The notes under the pieces are model-generated. The model saw only the letters and a list, made by a program, of their open reading frames with translations, did no database searches and was not told the DNA's origin. A DNA stretch of 64,000 nucleotides, from contig BRYA01000122.1 of NCBI GenBank assembly GCA_030267965.1, positions 16,750 to 80,749 on the forward strand, given 5' to 3'. The position numbers and the translations under genes are program-made. This document shows positions 24,239 to 34,155 of this stretch, one piece after another. The stretch's first letter is position 1, and each line of letters starts with the position of its first letter. This DNA is from Triparma columacea. Taxonomy: Eukaryota > Sar > Bolidophyceae > Parmales > Triparmaceae.

Positions 24239-25731
24239 TTACTTCTTGGACCCCAACGCTCTTAGATCGTTGATGAAATTAACGGCCCCCTTTATCCCCA
24301 CCGTCTTTGCCATCATCCCCGGTACGAGCGGTGAGTTGACATGCGTGACCGAGGAGAGCTCGCACGAAGATTCCGCCAGTGGCCTTAAAATGTTGACCCC
24401 TAGCATTATTTCCGACTTGACCACCTTGCCCTCGCCTTCGCCTTCACCGTCTGGGCAGTTGACGGCGCGGGAGACCACGAGGTAGGTGGAATCGGGTAGC
24501 TTGCGGGCATGCATGAGGGTGGTGAAGACCATGGTTTTACTCGTCAGTGGCGGCTTCGTCTGGGGGTACGGTTGGGAGGGGGGAGGGGTTTTAGAAGGAG
24601 AAGGGGAAAGGGGGGGGAGAGGGGGAGAGGGGGAGAGGAGGGGGCGGAAGCAACAGGCGAGCTTACCCTGTTCTTCACTATTTTAGTCTCTCCTTCGCCC
24701 CACTGCTTCGATTTAGTCCCAATGCCGGCCTGGAAAATCTACGGGAGGAGAGAGGGTTAACTACTTCTTCGGAACAGGGTTTTTATGAAAACAGTCGGTT
24801 CATAATGTGCTCACCTTGACGTCAGTCCGGCCCTGGCTCATCTTGTTGTAAACTTTAACCCTCTTGCTATCCATTAGGAGCTCCGCGACATCCTTTGCGC
24901 TACTCACGGAGTATTTTTTGAACGACCTTGTTAGTGTTGCGTTTCGTTGTTGGAATAAGTTTCTCTCCCCCCCCCCCACCCCCCCGGTTCATCTTCGCCA
25001 TCCAAGCAACCCGCCGCTCTCACCTCATCGGTATGACTCCCCTGGTTCTTATAGCCGGGAGCTCCGACCCGGTGCAGGCGGAGGAGAAGCTGCCTGACCA
25101 GACGTAGATGTCTGCGCAATCGGCGTCCATGGACTCAGAACCACCTCGGGAGGACAGCAACGAAGCGGTGCCCTTATCGGCGTCCCACTAGGGGGAAGGG
25201 GGGGGAGGGGGTGAGGGGGGGAGGGGGGGAGGAGCTTCGAGCGGTCTGCATTCCTCTCTGACCTTCGTAACTCGGCCTCACCTTTGGCCCATTATCAACC
25301 TTGCTTTTGTAACTCTTTGTAAGCTCCAACCCGCTATCTGCCAGTCGCTGTATCGCCTCCTTCGTGAATGACTCTGGCGTGATAGACCCCCAAGCTTCCT
25401 TAGGAACGCAAGCTAGCCCTGCCCTGTCTGAAAAACTCGCCCCACTTGACGAGGGGGACTTGGAGAGCTGCTTTTTACGACGACTTAGGGAAGAAGGACG
25501 ACGTGCTCGCTTCATTCTTATCTCTTGGACCTGTGAGTTGTATATTTATTAGTAATAGTTTTAGAAACATGGATAAAACCCAATCTCAAAACTCACATCC
25601 TTTATCGAAGTCCCCTTGTCAACGCATTCTCTCAAGTATTCGCTAACATCGACGGTGACAGGGGTAGGAGGATACGATGCATGGGTGATGGTAAGCATGA
25701 GGAGGAACGTTAGGTACAGGAAAGATGTCAT
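24239..25731 (-). CDS. Secretory-pathway START-domain (lipid-binding) protein, 350 aa
   Basis: Six exons: 25731-25597, 25530-25282, 25187-25024, 24926-24815, 24738-24667 and 24559-24239. The ATG at 25731 is chosen because it starts a clean signal peptide (MTSFLYLTFLLMLTITHA). A Ser/Arg/Lys-rich linker follows. From about residue 75 the sequence fits a START domain: EAIQRLADSGLELT, then YSVSSAKDVAELLMDS, VYNKMSQG, TMVFTTLMHARKLPDSTYLV and EIMLGVNILRPLAES, ending with a helix (GAVNFINDLRALGS). START domains hold one lipid in a hydrophobic pocket; the ligand here is unknown. The acceptor of exon 4 (ACTAACAAG) is weaker than the others, so that junction is the least certain. It is convergent with BBS8, 60 bp apart. 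Confidence 0.78.
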
Positions 25732-25879
25732 TTTCGCTTTCGCATAAAGATTCGACAAGATTGCAAGAAAGATTATTTAAGAGGGGCAGGGTGGGGGGGG
25801 GTTGACATTGATTCATATCTTCGCATTAGGACAAACCCAAGTGGTGAAAGTAGAAGGCGGAAATAAAAACTGACTTCTC

Positions 25880-27222
25880 TTAACCGTACTGTTCAGCTAA
25901 TTTCCTCTTCTTCTCCTCTATCCTCATCCTTTCCTCCTTTGTGTATTCCTTTTTCTGTTTCCCCGCCGCCGCCGCCGCCGCGCCTTCCTCCTCGCTTCTA
26001 ATCCTTTTGTTCCCCACGACCACCACCTTCCTCTCCGGGCTCGGGCTCCTCCCCCTCTTGCTGCTGACCCCCGGCTGGTCCTGCGCTAGCCCCGCCTTCA
26101 GTCCCATGACCGCCTTGGCAAAGTTCCTACCCTTGGCCTCCACGTTCTCCCTCTCGGCCCTAAGGACCTCCTGCATCAGGTCCTGCCCCCCCCTCGTCGT
26201 CTCCCCCCCCCCCCCCCTCCCCTCCGGGAGCTCCACCTCCCCGAGCGTCACGGTCTCCTGGTTCCCGTACTCTGGGAACGTCACAAAGTACCTGGGGGCC
26301 TCCCAGTCGTGCTCGGGATCGATCACCTCCTCGATCACCGCGTCGTACCACTGCATGGGGTTGTCCTCGTCCTCGTAGAGGGCCCTTATCTTGGCCCCCA
26401 CGTAGAAGGAGGTCCCGACCAGGGCGGCGTTCCGTTTGGAGCGCTCAAAGTTCTCCTTCTCCTGGAGGCACTTCACCTTCATGGAACGCTGGATGGGGAC
26501 GGGGAGGCGGGGGAGGATCGTGCCGTAGTAGTCGATGTCGTTTATGAGGCCCCTGACGAACTCTCCTATGGTGATCTTATGATTGTTGTGCTTCCCAGAG
26601 AGGGTGGGGGAGAACTCCTCGGTGTCGTAGATGTAGGGCTTGAACCACTTCCAGAGCTTGGCCGGCTCCGTAGCGTACCTGAGGAAGAGGAACCCCACGC
26701 AGCGGATGTAGGGACTGTCGAGGTGGTTGAGCATGCTGTGCATCTGCTTCTCCGAGCACTGCATGGTGAAGAGCCGCATCAGGAGGCAGAAGCAGCTGGA
26801 GGGGAGCTTGTTGCCGCCGGGGGCCCAGGGGGAGACGTGCTCGACCTTGTAATATATCTCGTCGACCAGGGTTTTCCAGTCGTGGACCTTCTCGCAAAGT
26901 TTCACAAAGTACTGGCTCTGGGGGTGGGGGGGGGGGGGGGGTGAGGGGGGGACTTCACATGATTGCCCCTTCTCGGCGCAGCTACGCCCCCCATCCGATT
27001 TAGGGTCTCGTAGTAAACGGCCCCTTTTCTTCCTTCGCTTCCACCCACCTGGTTGATGTTCCCTGCGAGCATGGTGTTCATGTTGAAAGTCTCCTCATTC
27101 CCAATTAAAGGGATGGCGCCCCTGACCTCGCCCGACTCCCTCGCAGCCCTAATTATTGAGGCGTTCTGCTGGGCCCTCATGTCACGGGCCCCTGCTCCCT
27201 TGTTTAAAGCTGAGCGGGACAT
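25880..27222 (-). CDS. PRPF38: Pre-mRNA-splicing factor 38 (PRP38 family), 403 aa
   Basis: Exons 27222-27049 and 26917-25880; the intron between them contains an almost pure C tract before CCCAG on the coding strand. PRP38 is a component of the spliceosomal B complex that helps activation. The family core is evident: GNEETFNMNTMLAGNINQSQYF, split by the intron, then CEKVHDWKTLVDEIYYKVEH, WAPG, CFCLLMRLFTM, SPYIRCVGFLFLRY and LWKWFKPYIYD near 95-165, and YYGTILPRLPVPIQ. The C-terminal third is charged, with AYD-like and SPSPERK segments and a basic helix ending EKKRKLAEQYG. The spacing of motifs resembles the PRPF38B type. Length is shorter than human PRPF38B, mostly in the RS-like tail. Confidence 0.92.
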
Positions 27223-27764
27223 ACTGGGGTTTGGGGGTGTGTGATATATAAAGGGAATATATGGGGTTTAGGGTTCTTATATGGATAAAGTGTGAGATAG
27301 GCTTTAAAGGGAGATATGGATGAAGAAAGATTGAGAAATTATTGCGATGTGTGGCTTAAAATAGGACAATGATCAACGTGTGTGTAGTGGGGTGGTGGTG
27401 TTTTGGGTATTTGGGCTATGCACTCTAGGAATTTTCACTTTGTGCGTAATGATTATGATGATACTTATTCTCACCTCGTTTGTGTTTAATTATTTAATGA
27501 TGTTTAAAAGGCCAAAAAGGCGTGAGTTGTGGCCGAAAAAAGTCTTGGCTGTCTGAGCAGTCTCCCAGTCTGCCCTCTGCCCTCCGCCCAGTCTCCCACC
27601 ACTTCCTTCCCCTCCATTTCACAGACACAAAGTAAAGCTAAATACCGAACAATTGGAACTTCATACTTGACAATATTCCTCATAAATAGGACAACATCCC
27701 AAGATATCCCTATTTATAAGACAAAGGCGCTACATTAGGCTCGAAAAACAAGTCCAACACAATC
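27223..27764. other. Divergent intergenic region (PRP38 / TRF-like)
   Basis: 542 bp between two start codons. AT-rich near 27240-27500 with TATATAAA-like stretches close to the PRP38 start (27243-27265). A short pyrimidine-rich patch lies at 27555-27620. No ORF of interest, tRNA or repeat is visible. Confidence 0.5.
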
Positions 27765-29429
27765 ATGCCGAGCCTTGTCCCTGTCCATGCCCCTCTTCCC
27801 CCAGTGCCAGAACGTGCAGTGCTAGAATGGCTAAGGAATGAGAAGCCCGACCCTCGTGTTGTAATATATGACTCTGTGGAGCTATTCAGCTATACTCGTG
27901 ATATAGATTCGTTGAATGTAAGTTGGCTCACTCTTGGGCTCTAAGTCTACAAAATTGAGGCCCTTGCTCCGTGAGGCCTTACTCCGCCTTAATTCGGTGA
28001 CTATTCGATACCCATTCGTTGCCTTAATCCGATATCCACCCCTCTCTTCTGCTGACACTCACAATCACTCAACACTCACTAACAACAATCACCATGCAAT
28101 CACCACCCACTCCCCAAATCACAGACCGCCCTCAGACTCCATGGCGCAGTAGAGATGAACTCAAAACTTCATTCTAGAGTGGCTGTAGCCTCCCTCCACC
28201 AGACCATCTGCAAGCCCCAGATCTACTACCCTCACTGTGACACTGCACCCAGCATGCAGTCCCCCCAGTACGCCTCCTCTCCCGCCGGTTACGTCGGGTC
28301 TGAGGTCCCCGAGCTCCGCTCCATCCTCCAGATGAGGGATCCCCAGGAGCAGCTCGAGACCGTCGAAAACCTCCCCATGGAGCAGACCCTCGACTGCTTT
28401 CTCCCCTGCCAGTACGACCAGGCCCTGGAAGACTTCGACCTCCTCATTCCCCAGCTGAAGCGCATGGACGCCAACCGCTGGGTGATGCCCAAGCTCACCG
28501 TAGACAAGGGAATATGGGGACAAGGGGGGGAGGGGGTAGCAAGGGACGAAACCCTCAACGAGAACAATGTCGCAGGGAGGGAGGAGTCGCCGCTCTTCAC
28601 AAACGAGTACGAAAACTTCAGAAGCCTCTTCAAGATATCCAAGGTAAGCCCCTTCCCACCAACGCCGTGTCCGTTTGCCCATCTAATCACTCTCGCCACC
28701 CCCCATCCCCCCCCCCCAGTGCCTCGCTTACCTCCGCATCCTCGACCCCTCCTCCTCCACCACCGGTAATAAGTACCTCTCCTGCGTCCTCGAGACCTTC
28801 CTCGACCCCTCCGATCCGATCCGGTTAACCCTCCTAAAGTGCATCAAGGAGGAGCACAGGGAAAGGATGCCTAGCTACGAAGACAGCGGGGTCAACATTC
28901 TTAATGAAAGGAGGATCAAGAAAATCTTCAAGGCGTTCATGCTGCAAAACTTCTCAAAGGGTTTCGAAAAGTACCTCAGGAAGGTGAGGGAGAGGGGGGG
29001 GGGGNNNNNNNNNNNNNNNNNNNNNNNNNNNNNNNNNNNNNNNNNNNNNNNGGGGGGAGGGGGACCCAGTCAACAAAAGTACGGGTGCCGGAAACGAGAA
29101 CCAACCCACACACCAAAAAACAACAAAAACCCTTACCACTCTACGCCCCACCTCGCACACACCAGCTCGAGGATCTTGTCTTGGGCCAGCCCCATATGAT
29201 ATCCTCCGGTTGCTACTGCGAGGGCTTCCCAGAACCCGGCTCCATCTCCGGGCCCGCCATCCCCCCTTCCACCCCAAACGCGAACGGGAAGCAGGTGAGC
29301 CCGGCGAAGGAGGAGGTGGCGGAGGATGTCGTGGAAGCGGAGGAGGAAGTCGTGGAAGCGGAGGAAGCGGAGGAGGTGGGTGAGGAGGAGGTGGGTGAGG
29401 AAGAGGAGGAGGAGGAGGAAGAGGAAGAA

Positions 29430-29461
<32 letters not shown>

Positions 29462-29731
29462 AGAGGAGGAGGAGGAGGAAGAGAAGGAGGATGAGGAGGA
29501 GAAGGAGGAGGAAGAGGAGGAGGAGGAGGAGAACGGACCCATGACGCAGGCCCCGGAGAACTTCGACGCAGGCTTGGAGGACGATGAGGAAGCTTCGGCG
29601 ACAGAGGCCAAGGAAGGAGAAGAGGAGGATTCGGAGGAGGAGGATGGTAGCAGCGAGGAGGAAGAGATGAAGATCAAGGAAAAGGAGCAAGGCAACAACG
29701 ACGACGACGATGACGATGACGACGACGATGA

Positions 29732-29764
<33 letters not shown>

Positions 29765-30377
29765 CGACGACGATGACGACGATGACGATGACGATGACGA
29801 TGATGACAGCGAGGATGACAGTGACGATGACAGTAACGATGAAAGGAGTAACGACGAAGACGAGGACGAGGAGTCCTCTTCCGAAGATGATAGCATTGAG
29901 GCAAAGACCCCGTCGCGTAAAACTGCAGTCCGAAATCAGAAGTCTGCCGTGAAGGACCTCATGAGTGCGCAGAAGAAGGCCTCGAAGAAGATGAAGCAGC
30001 CTGACCCCATCACCGCCGCCTTACCAAAGTCGACGGCCAATGGCAAGCTCCGGGGCAAGAAGCCCCAGAACAGGAAGAAGATCACCTTCGACGACTCTGA
30101 CCTTTCGAGCGACGACGAGGAGGCTGAGTCCACTTCGAAGACACCGTCTAAGCGGAAGGGCGCCCCCTCCCCCAAGCAGATCGTATCACCCATCGTGTAT
30201 GGGCGCAAGAAGCAGAAGCGCAAGCCCTGGACCGCCGAAGAGGAGGCCTGCATCAAGGCGGGGGTCGAGAGGTACGGGGAGGGACAATGGGCCAAGATCC
30301 GGGACGACTACAGCAAAATACTCGAGGGGAGGAGCTCGGTCAATATCAAGGACAAGTGGAGGAACATGAGCAAGTGA
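27765..30377 (+). CDS. Telomere-repeat-binding-factor-like protein with C-terminal telobox Myb, 715 aa
   Basis: Exons 27765-27917, 28125-28643, 28720-28983 and 29166-30377, all joined in phase 0; the third intron holds an assembly gap. The N-terminal 310 residues are helical (VPERAVLEWLRNEKPDPRVV; LLKCIKEEHRERM; RIKKIFKAFMLQNFSKGFEKY), and their position suits a TRFH-type dimerisation domain, but I cannot confirm homology. A central region holds long Glu then Asp tracts (29370-29830). The last 55 residues are a single Myb repeat: KKQKRKPWTAEEEACIKAG, GEGQWAKIRDDY and the telobox-like VNIKDKWRNMSK at the very C-terminus, as in TRF1/TRF2 and plant TRF-like proteins. It probably binds duplex telomeric repeats; the role is inferred from this motif and its position. 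Confidence 0.78.
29005..29051. other. Assembly gap (47 N)
   Basis: A run of 47 N lies inside the third intron of the telobox-Myb gene and is flanked on both sides by G homopolymers, a usual cause of sequencing failure. True length is unknown. Confidence 0.99.
29370..29830 (+). repeat. Coding purine-rich low-complexity tract (poly-Glu, poly-Asp)
   Basis: GAG/GAA repeats from about 29370 to 29533 encode a Glu tract, and GAC/GAT repeats from about 29697 to 29810 encode nearly 40 consecutive Asp. The mix of synonymous codons shows that the acidic protein sequence is kept, not a pure triplet expansion. On the minus strand it gives a false poly-Ser reading frame. Confidence 0.9.
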
Positions 30378-30669
30378 GGAGGGGGGATTGGGGACGGGGG
30401 GAAAGGGAACAAGCTACGGAGGGGGTGGGGGGGGAGGGGGGGGGGGGGAATAAGAGAAATACAGCCTCTTCCGAAATGATGTGCCTTTTTCATTTTGCGG
30501 TTGCTTTGTGCAAGCCAAAAAAGTTTAGAAAGGAAACACGAGACACTATGAATATGGGAATGTCCGAAGAATGAGATTTATTTTGATCTTGAGACACTGA
30601 CACGCACTAGGAAGCAATGCCACTTTAGAAATCAGTTGATTTCCCAAGAAAGAGCCTAAAACGACCAAA

Positions 30670-31659
30670 ATGTCCTCTCCCGTGACTCTCGCTGATCTTG
30701 CCAAGATGGACAACGCTGACTTCATCGCCACAGTGGGGGGCGTTTATGAGAACTCCCCATGGGTTGCCGAGAGTGTATTGAACAGTGCTCCCTTTGATTC
30801 AATCACCTCGCTTCACAAGGCAATGAAAGGCGCGGTCGATTCTGCTCCTGAGGAAAAGAAACTTGCCTTGATTAATGCTCACCCTGATCTAGCAGGTAAG
30901 GCAGCATTGGCAGGTGAGCTGACTGCCGAGAGCAAGGAAGAACAAGGGAAGGCTGGCCTCGACACGCTGACTCAGTCGGAACTCGAGCACTTCACCAAGA
31001 TGAATGATGAGTACAAGGCGAAGTTCGGCTTCGTGTTCATCCTCGCTGTCCGCAATGCCACCAAGCATACCATCCTCTCTTCCTTCGAGGCCCGCCTCAA
31101 GAACACAAGGATGAAAGAGTTCGAGGAGTGCGTGACCCAGATTCACAAGATCGCGTGGATGAGGCTGCTGACGGTGCTGGAGCCGGCTGACACTGGCTTC
31201 CTTACCTGCCACGTGCTCGACACTGCAGGGGGGAAGCCGGCGGACAAAATGAAGATTGTGTTGAAGAGGGTCAGTGGGGGGGGGAAGATAGGCGTCATTG
31301 GAGAATTCGTGACAAACGATGATGGAAGGCTGACTGGAGGGCCAGCCCTGAAGGGGAACAAGGAGGTGAGTGGTTACAGCGGGAGCAGGAGGAGCAGGAG
31401 GAGCAGGAACACCAACCACAACCCTAATCCCATTCCAAACCCCCAATCTCCAACCCCCCCCCCCATCCAGTTCACCGTGGGAGTATACGAATGGACGTTC
31501 AATGTAGGCGACTACTTCGCCAAGGAGGGTTCCTCGCTCGCGGGGACCCCTTTCCTCTCGAACGTTCCGCTAGTATTTGGCATCGACAACCCAGAGGATC
31601 ACTACCATGTCCCACTCCTATGCAGTCCGTATGGATACAGCACCTACCGGGGAAGCTAG
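30670..31659 (+). CDS. Bifunctional OHCU decarboxylase - HIU hydrolase (allantoin synthase-type), 294 aa
   Basis: Exons 30670-31365 and 31471-31659, joined in phase 0. Residues 1-165 are a 2-oxo-4-hydroxy-4-carboxy-5-ureidoimidazoline decarboxylase: NSPWVAESVL, the INAHPDLAGKAALAG loop with its catalytic His, LDTLTQSELEHFTKMND, and KFGFVFILAVRNATK. Residues 175-294 are a transthyretin-like 5-hydroxyisourate hydrolase: GFLTCHVLDTAGGKPADKM, FTVGVYEWTFNVGDYF and the signature end HYHVPLLCSPYGYSTYRGS. Together they convert the urate oxidase product to S-allantoin. The same domain order is found in the plant bifunctional enzyme. No SKL end and no PTS2 motif is visible, so its location is open. It is convergent with allantoinase, 153 bp away. 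Confidence 0.95.
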   Translation: MSSPVTLADLAKMDNADFIATVGGVYENSPWVAESVLNSAPFDSITSLHKAMKGAVDSAPEEKKLALINAHPDLAGKAALAGELTAESKEEQGKAGLDTLTQSELEHFTKMNDEYKAKFGFVFILAVRNATKHTILSSFEARLKNTRMKEFEECVTQIHKIAWMRLLTVLEPADTGFLTCHVLDTAGGKPADKMKIVLKRVSGGGKIGVIGEFVTNDDGRLTGGPALKGNKEVSGYSGSRRSRRSRNTNHNPNPIPNPQSPTPPPIQFTVGVYEWTFNVGDYFAKEGSSLAGTPFLSNVPLVFGIDNPEDHYHVPLLCSPYGYSTYRGS

Positions 31660-31812
31660 GTTGAGAATGTTGGGGGTAGGGGTAGATAGTAAGGGTTGCC
31701 CGACAAGTTTTGATACGTAAATGTAGGATTTTGACAGAAATTTGGTGTTCTTGACATTTTATCCATAAAGTGTACGAAATGTCCCACATATTGCTGTACT
31801 CGCTCGCCCTTC

Positions 31813-33040
31813 CTACAACTTACTCGTCCTCATCCCCACCAGTTCGACCCTCGGGGGCTCCCCGCACCCCTTTGGATAATGGTTCTTGTACCAATGGTTC
31901 GCTATCTCGTCCCTCCTCGCCACCCAGACCTCGTTCCCCTGCGGCGGTGGGGTAAGTGAAGTGAAGAGAATAGCGAAACCTGGTCAATGGACAATGAAAG
32001 AACGATCACTTAAGGAATAGCACTCCCCAACCTCTTCTCACCTTGCTCCGGACATAATCGAGGAACTTTATCAGCCCCTGCGTGCGGCCTGGCTTGCCGA
32101 CTATGCGGCAGTGCAAGCCGACGGTCATCATCTTGGGAGATCCTGCACGACCCTCCTCGAGGAGGGTGTCGAGAGCGTCCTGAGGAGAAGAGAACAGGTT
32201 GCTCGTGTTAGGGTTTGAAACATTAGAAACATTGTGGTCGTCGTTGCGGAGACCCAAATTATCTTGCACACACAGGCACACTGAACTGTTACTCACCTTC
32301 AGGTACTGGTAGAACTGGCCACCGCAACTGAACCCATTGTTGATATTGTACCTCATGTCGTTGTTATCTAGCGTATATGGAATGATTAAATGGGGTTTAC
32401 CGAACCCACAGTCCCAGTAAGGAAGGTCGTCGTTGTACGCATCGTTATCGTACATGAAACCCTCCTCCACCACGATCTTCCTCGTGTTCTCATTGGGCTT
32501 GCCCTGGTATATCCCCATCGGCCTCGCCCCAACCATCCTCTCGTGGATCTCCACTGTCTTCCTCACGTGTTCCCTCTCCGTGATCGGGTCGATGTTCTGG
32601 TAGTCGATCCACCTGTACCCGTGGCTGCTCACCTCCCACCCGGCATTCATCATGGCAGCACACGCCTGGGCATTCCTCTCCAGCGCCATACCCACTGCGA
32701 ATACAGTGACAGGCATGTCCCTCTCCGTCATGATGCGGTGAAGACGCCAGAAGCCGGCGCGGGAACCGTACTCGTAGAGGGACTCCATGTTGGTGTGCCT
32801 CTGCCCAGGGTAGGGGGGGCAGCCTATGATCTCACTGAGGAGACCTTCAGAACCGGAGTCGCCGTGAAGGAGGCAGTTTTCGCCGCCCTCTTCGTAGTTG
32901 ATCACTATGGATAGACAGACTTTGGCTGAGTGAGGCCAAAGTGGGTCAGGTGGATTGCCAGCAGATCCCACCACGTCTCTTTTCTGGTGATCAGGACCAT
33001 AAACTGCCAAACCATCGTTCGGATGCGACATGGAGCTCAT
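31813..33040 (-). CDS. puuE: PuuE-type allantoinase (polysaccharide-deacetylase fold), 335 aa, C-terminal SKL
   Basis: Exons 33040-32297, 32179-32042 and 31938-31813. The enzyme opens the hydantoin ring of allantoin to give allantoate. Family motifs are complete: LSIVINYEEGGENCLLHGD, GCPPYPGQRHTNMES, YEYGSRAGFWRL, AVGMALERN, WEVSSHGYRWIDYQ, YQGKPNENTRKIV, DDLPYWD, FSCGGQFYQYLK, PKMMTVGLHCRIVGKPGR and WVARRDEIANHW. This is the metal-independent PuuE family, not the amidohydrolase family of classical allantoinases. The third exon, missed if one stops at the first in-frame stop, supplies the active C-terminal segment and ends RTSKL, a canonical PTS1. Length is about 25 residues above bacterial PuuE, mainly at the ends. 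It sits head to head (163 bp) with a membrane-protein gene. Confidence 0.95.
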
Positions 33041-33203
33041 TTTATTTCAGATCGGGTGTAATTTTGGGTTCGCGGGTCGGAGGGCCAGGGTCAACTGAAA
33101 AACTGTGCCAGAAATAATTATTGCTGAGGTGTTAAATCAACTGATCTTCGCAACTGATATTTAATATAGCATCCTTCGAGCTGATTATTAGTGAAACATC
33201 GAA

Positions 33204-34153
33204 ATGGACCGTCTATCGTTCGTCTCTGCTTTGTTGTTCATTTGTTCATTTCCTGGATCGAGGGGTTTCAGGACAAGGTGTAATTATTTCTCCACTTATG
33301 GGGTTAATAGGCGGTGTATTGGGAAATGTGGTGTTAATTCGTTCAATCAAGTCAATGTTTTCCCCGTTTCGTCGTTGAATTCTGAAAAACAAACAACATC
33401 TCGGGCTGGAGGGAGAGCAGATAGTCTACCTGTCGCTGAAGACAACCCCTCAGCATCCTTCATTCAGACGTTTGTGGTTGGGGTCACCGTAGGTCCTTCA
33501 ATTTCCGCTACCATAGCATATCTTCAACCATTCGATGATGTTTCGACGTTCCAATTGGCCCTCCTGGCAATCCTCCAAATCATCCTTTCCCTTCCAATAG
33601 CCCTCGTTCTCGCGCCATTAGCAGCCGTGTGTTCAGTTACAGTTAACTCGCCGAGTTTCTCTAACCGCTTGATAACTCTCTACAACACAGCGGTACCATC
33701 AAGTGTGCAGGAGGTGAGGTGTGGAGCGAGCGAAGATTGTCGCTGTATTTTCCTCCCCTTGATCCTAACGCTTTTTCGCTATTCACTTCATCGCAGGGTA
33801 AGAAGTCGGCGATCACATCCTTCCTATCCTACCTTGAGAAGATTGGTCTCAGTGGTCTTCTCGTGAAGGGCAAAAAGGAAACCACAAAAACCGCATCGAT
33901 CGCCTATTCTATCATTGAGTTAGCACTCTTCTTCCTCACCCCCTTGTTCGCGATATTTTTGACCTCTGTCGGGAACCTCTGCCAAAAAATTGAGGACGAC
34001 GAAGACGTAAAGATGGGACCTGCGGTTGTGGAGACTGTAATGGATGCGGCTGATGGGGTTTTGGCGGAGTTTCAAGGAGTGATCACCTCAGGTTACGCGG
34101 CTGTTCTCACATTGACCACTGCCGCGTTTCTTGTAATTAATCATATTTTCTAA
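33204..34153 (+). CDS. Small multi-pass membrane protein, possibly plastid-targeted, 288 aa
   Basis: Exons 33204-33713 and 33797-34153, joined in phase 0. The N-terminus is a hydrophobic signal peptide with a cleavage-like site followed by Phe (SFPGSRG then FRTR), and then a Ser/Arg-rich, acid-poor stretch. That resembles the bipartite plastid targeting of algae with secondary plastids, where Phe at +1 matters; this is inference. Hydrophobic segments lie at about 88-105, 115-148, 210-230 and 268-285. I do not recognise the family; no transporter signature is visible. Its stop codon is only 2 bp from the stop of the convergent DUF1796-like gene. Its place among purine genes makes a transport role tempting but nothing in the sequence shows one. 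Confidence 0.7.
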
Positions 34154-34155
34154 AC

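Noticed and set aside
26916..26945. Long G run as a regulatory quadruplex
   Set aside because: It is the C-rich acceptor tract of the PRP38 intron read on the plus strand; similar runs occur in many introns of this window.
29213..29896. Minus-strand frame with long poly-Ser
   Set aside because: It is the reverse reading of the Glu/Asp codons of the telobox gene. The plus-strand frame continues into a good Myb domain.
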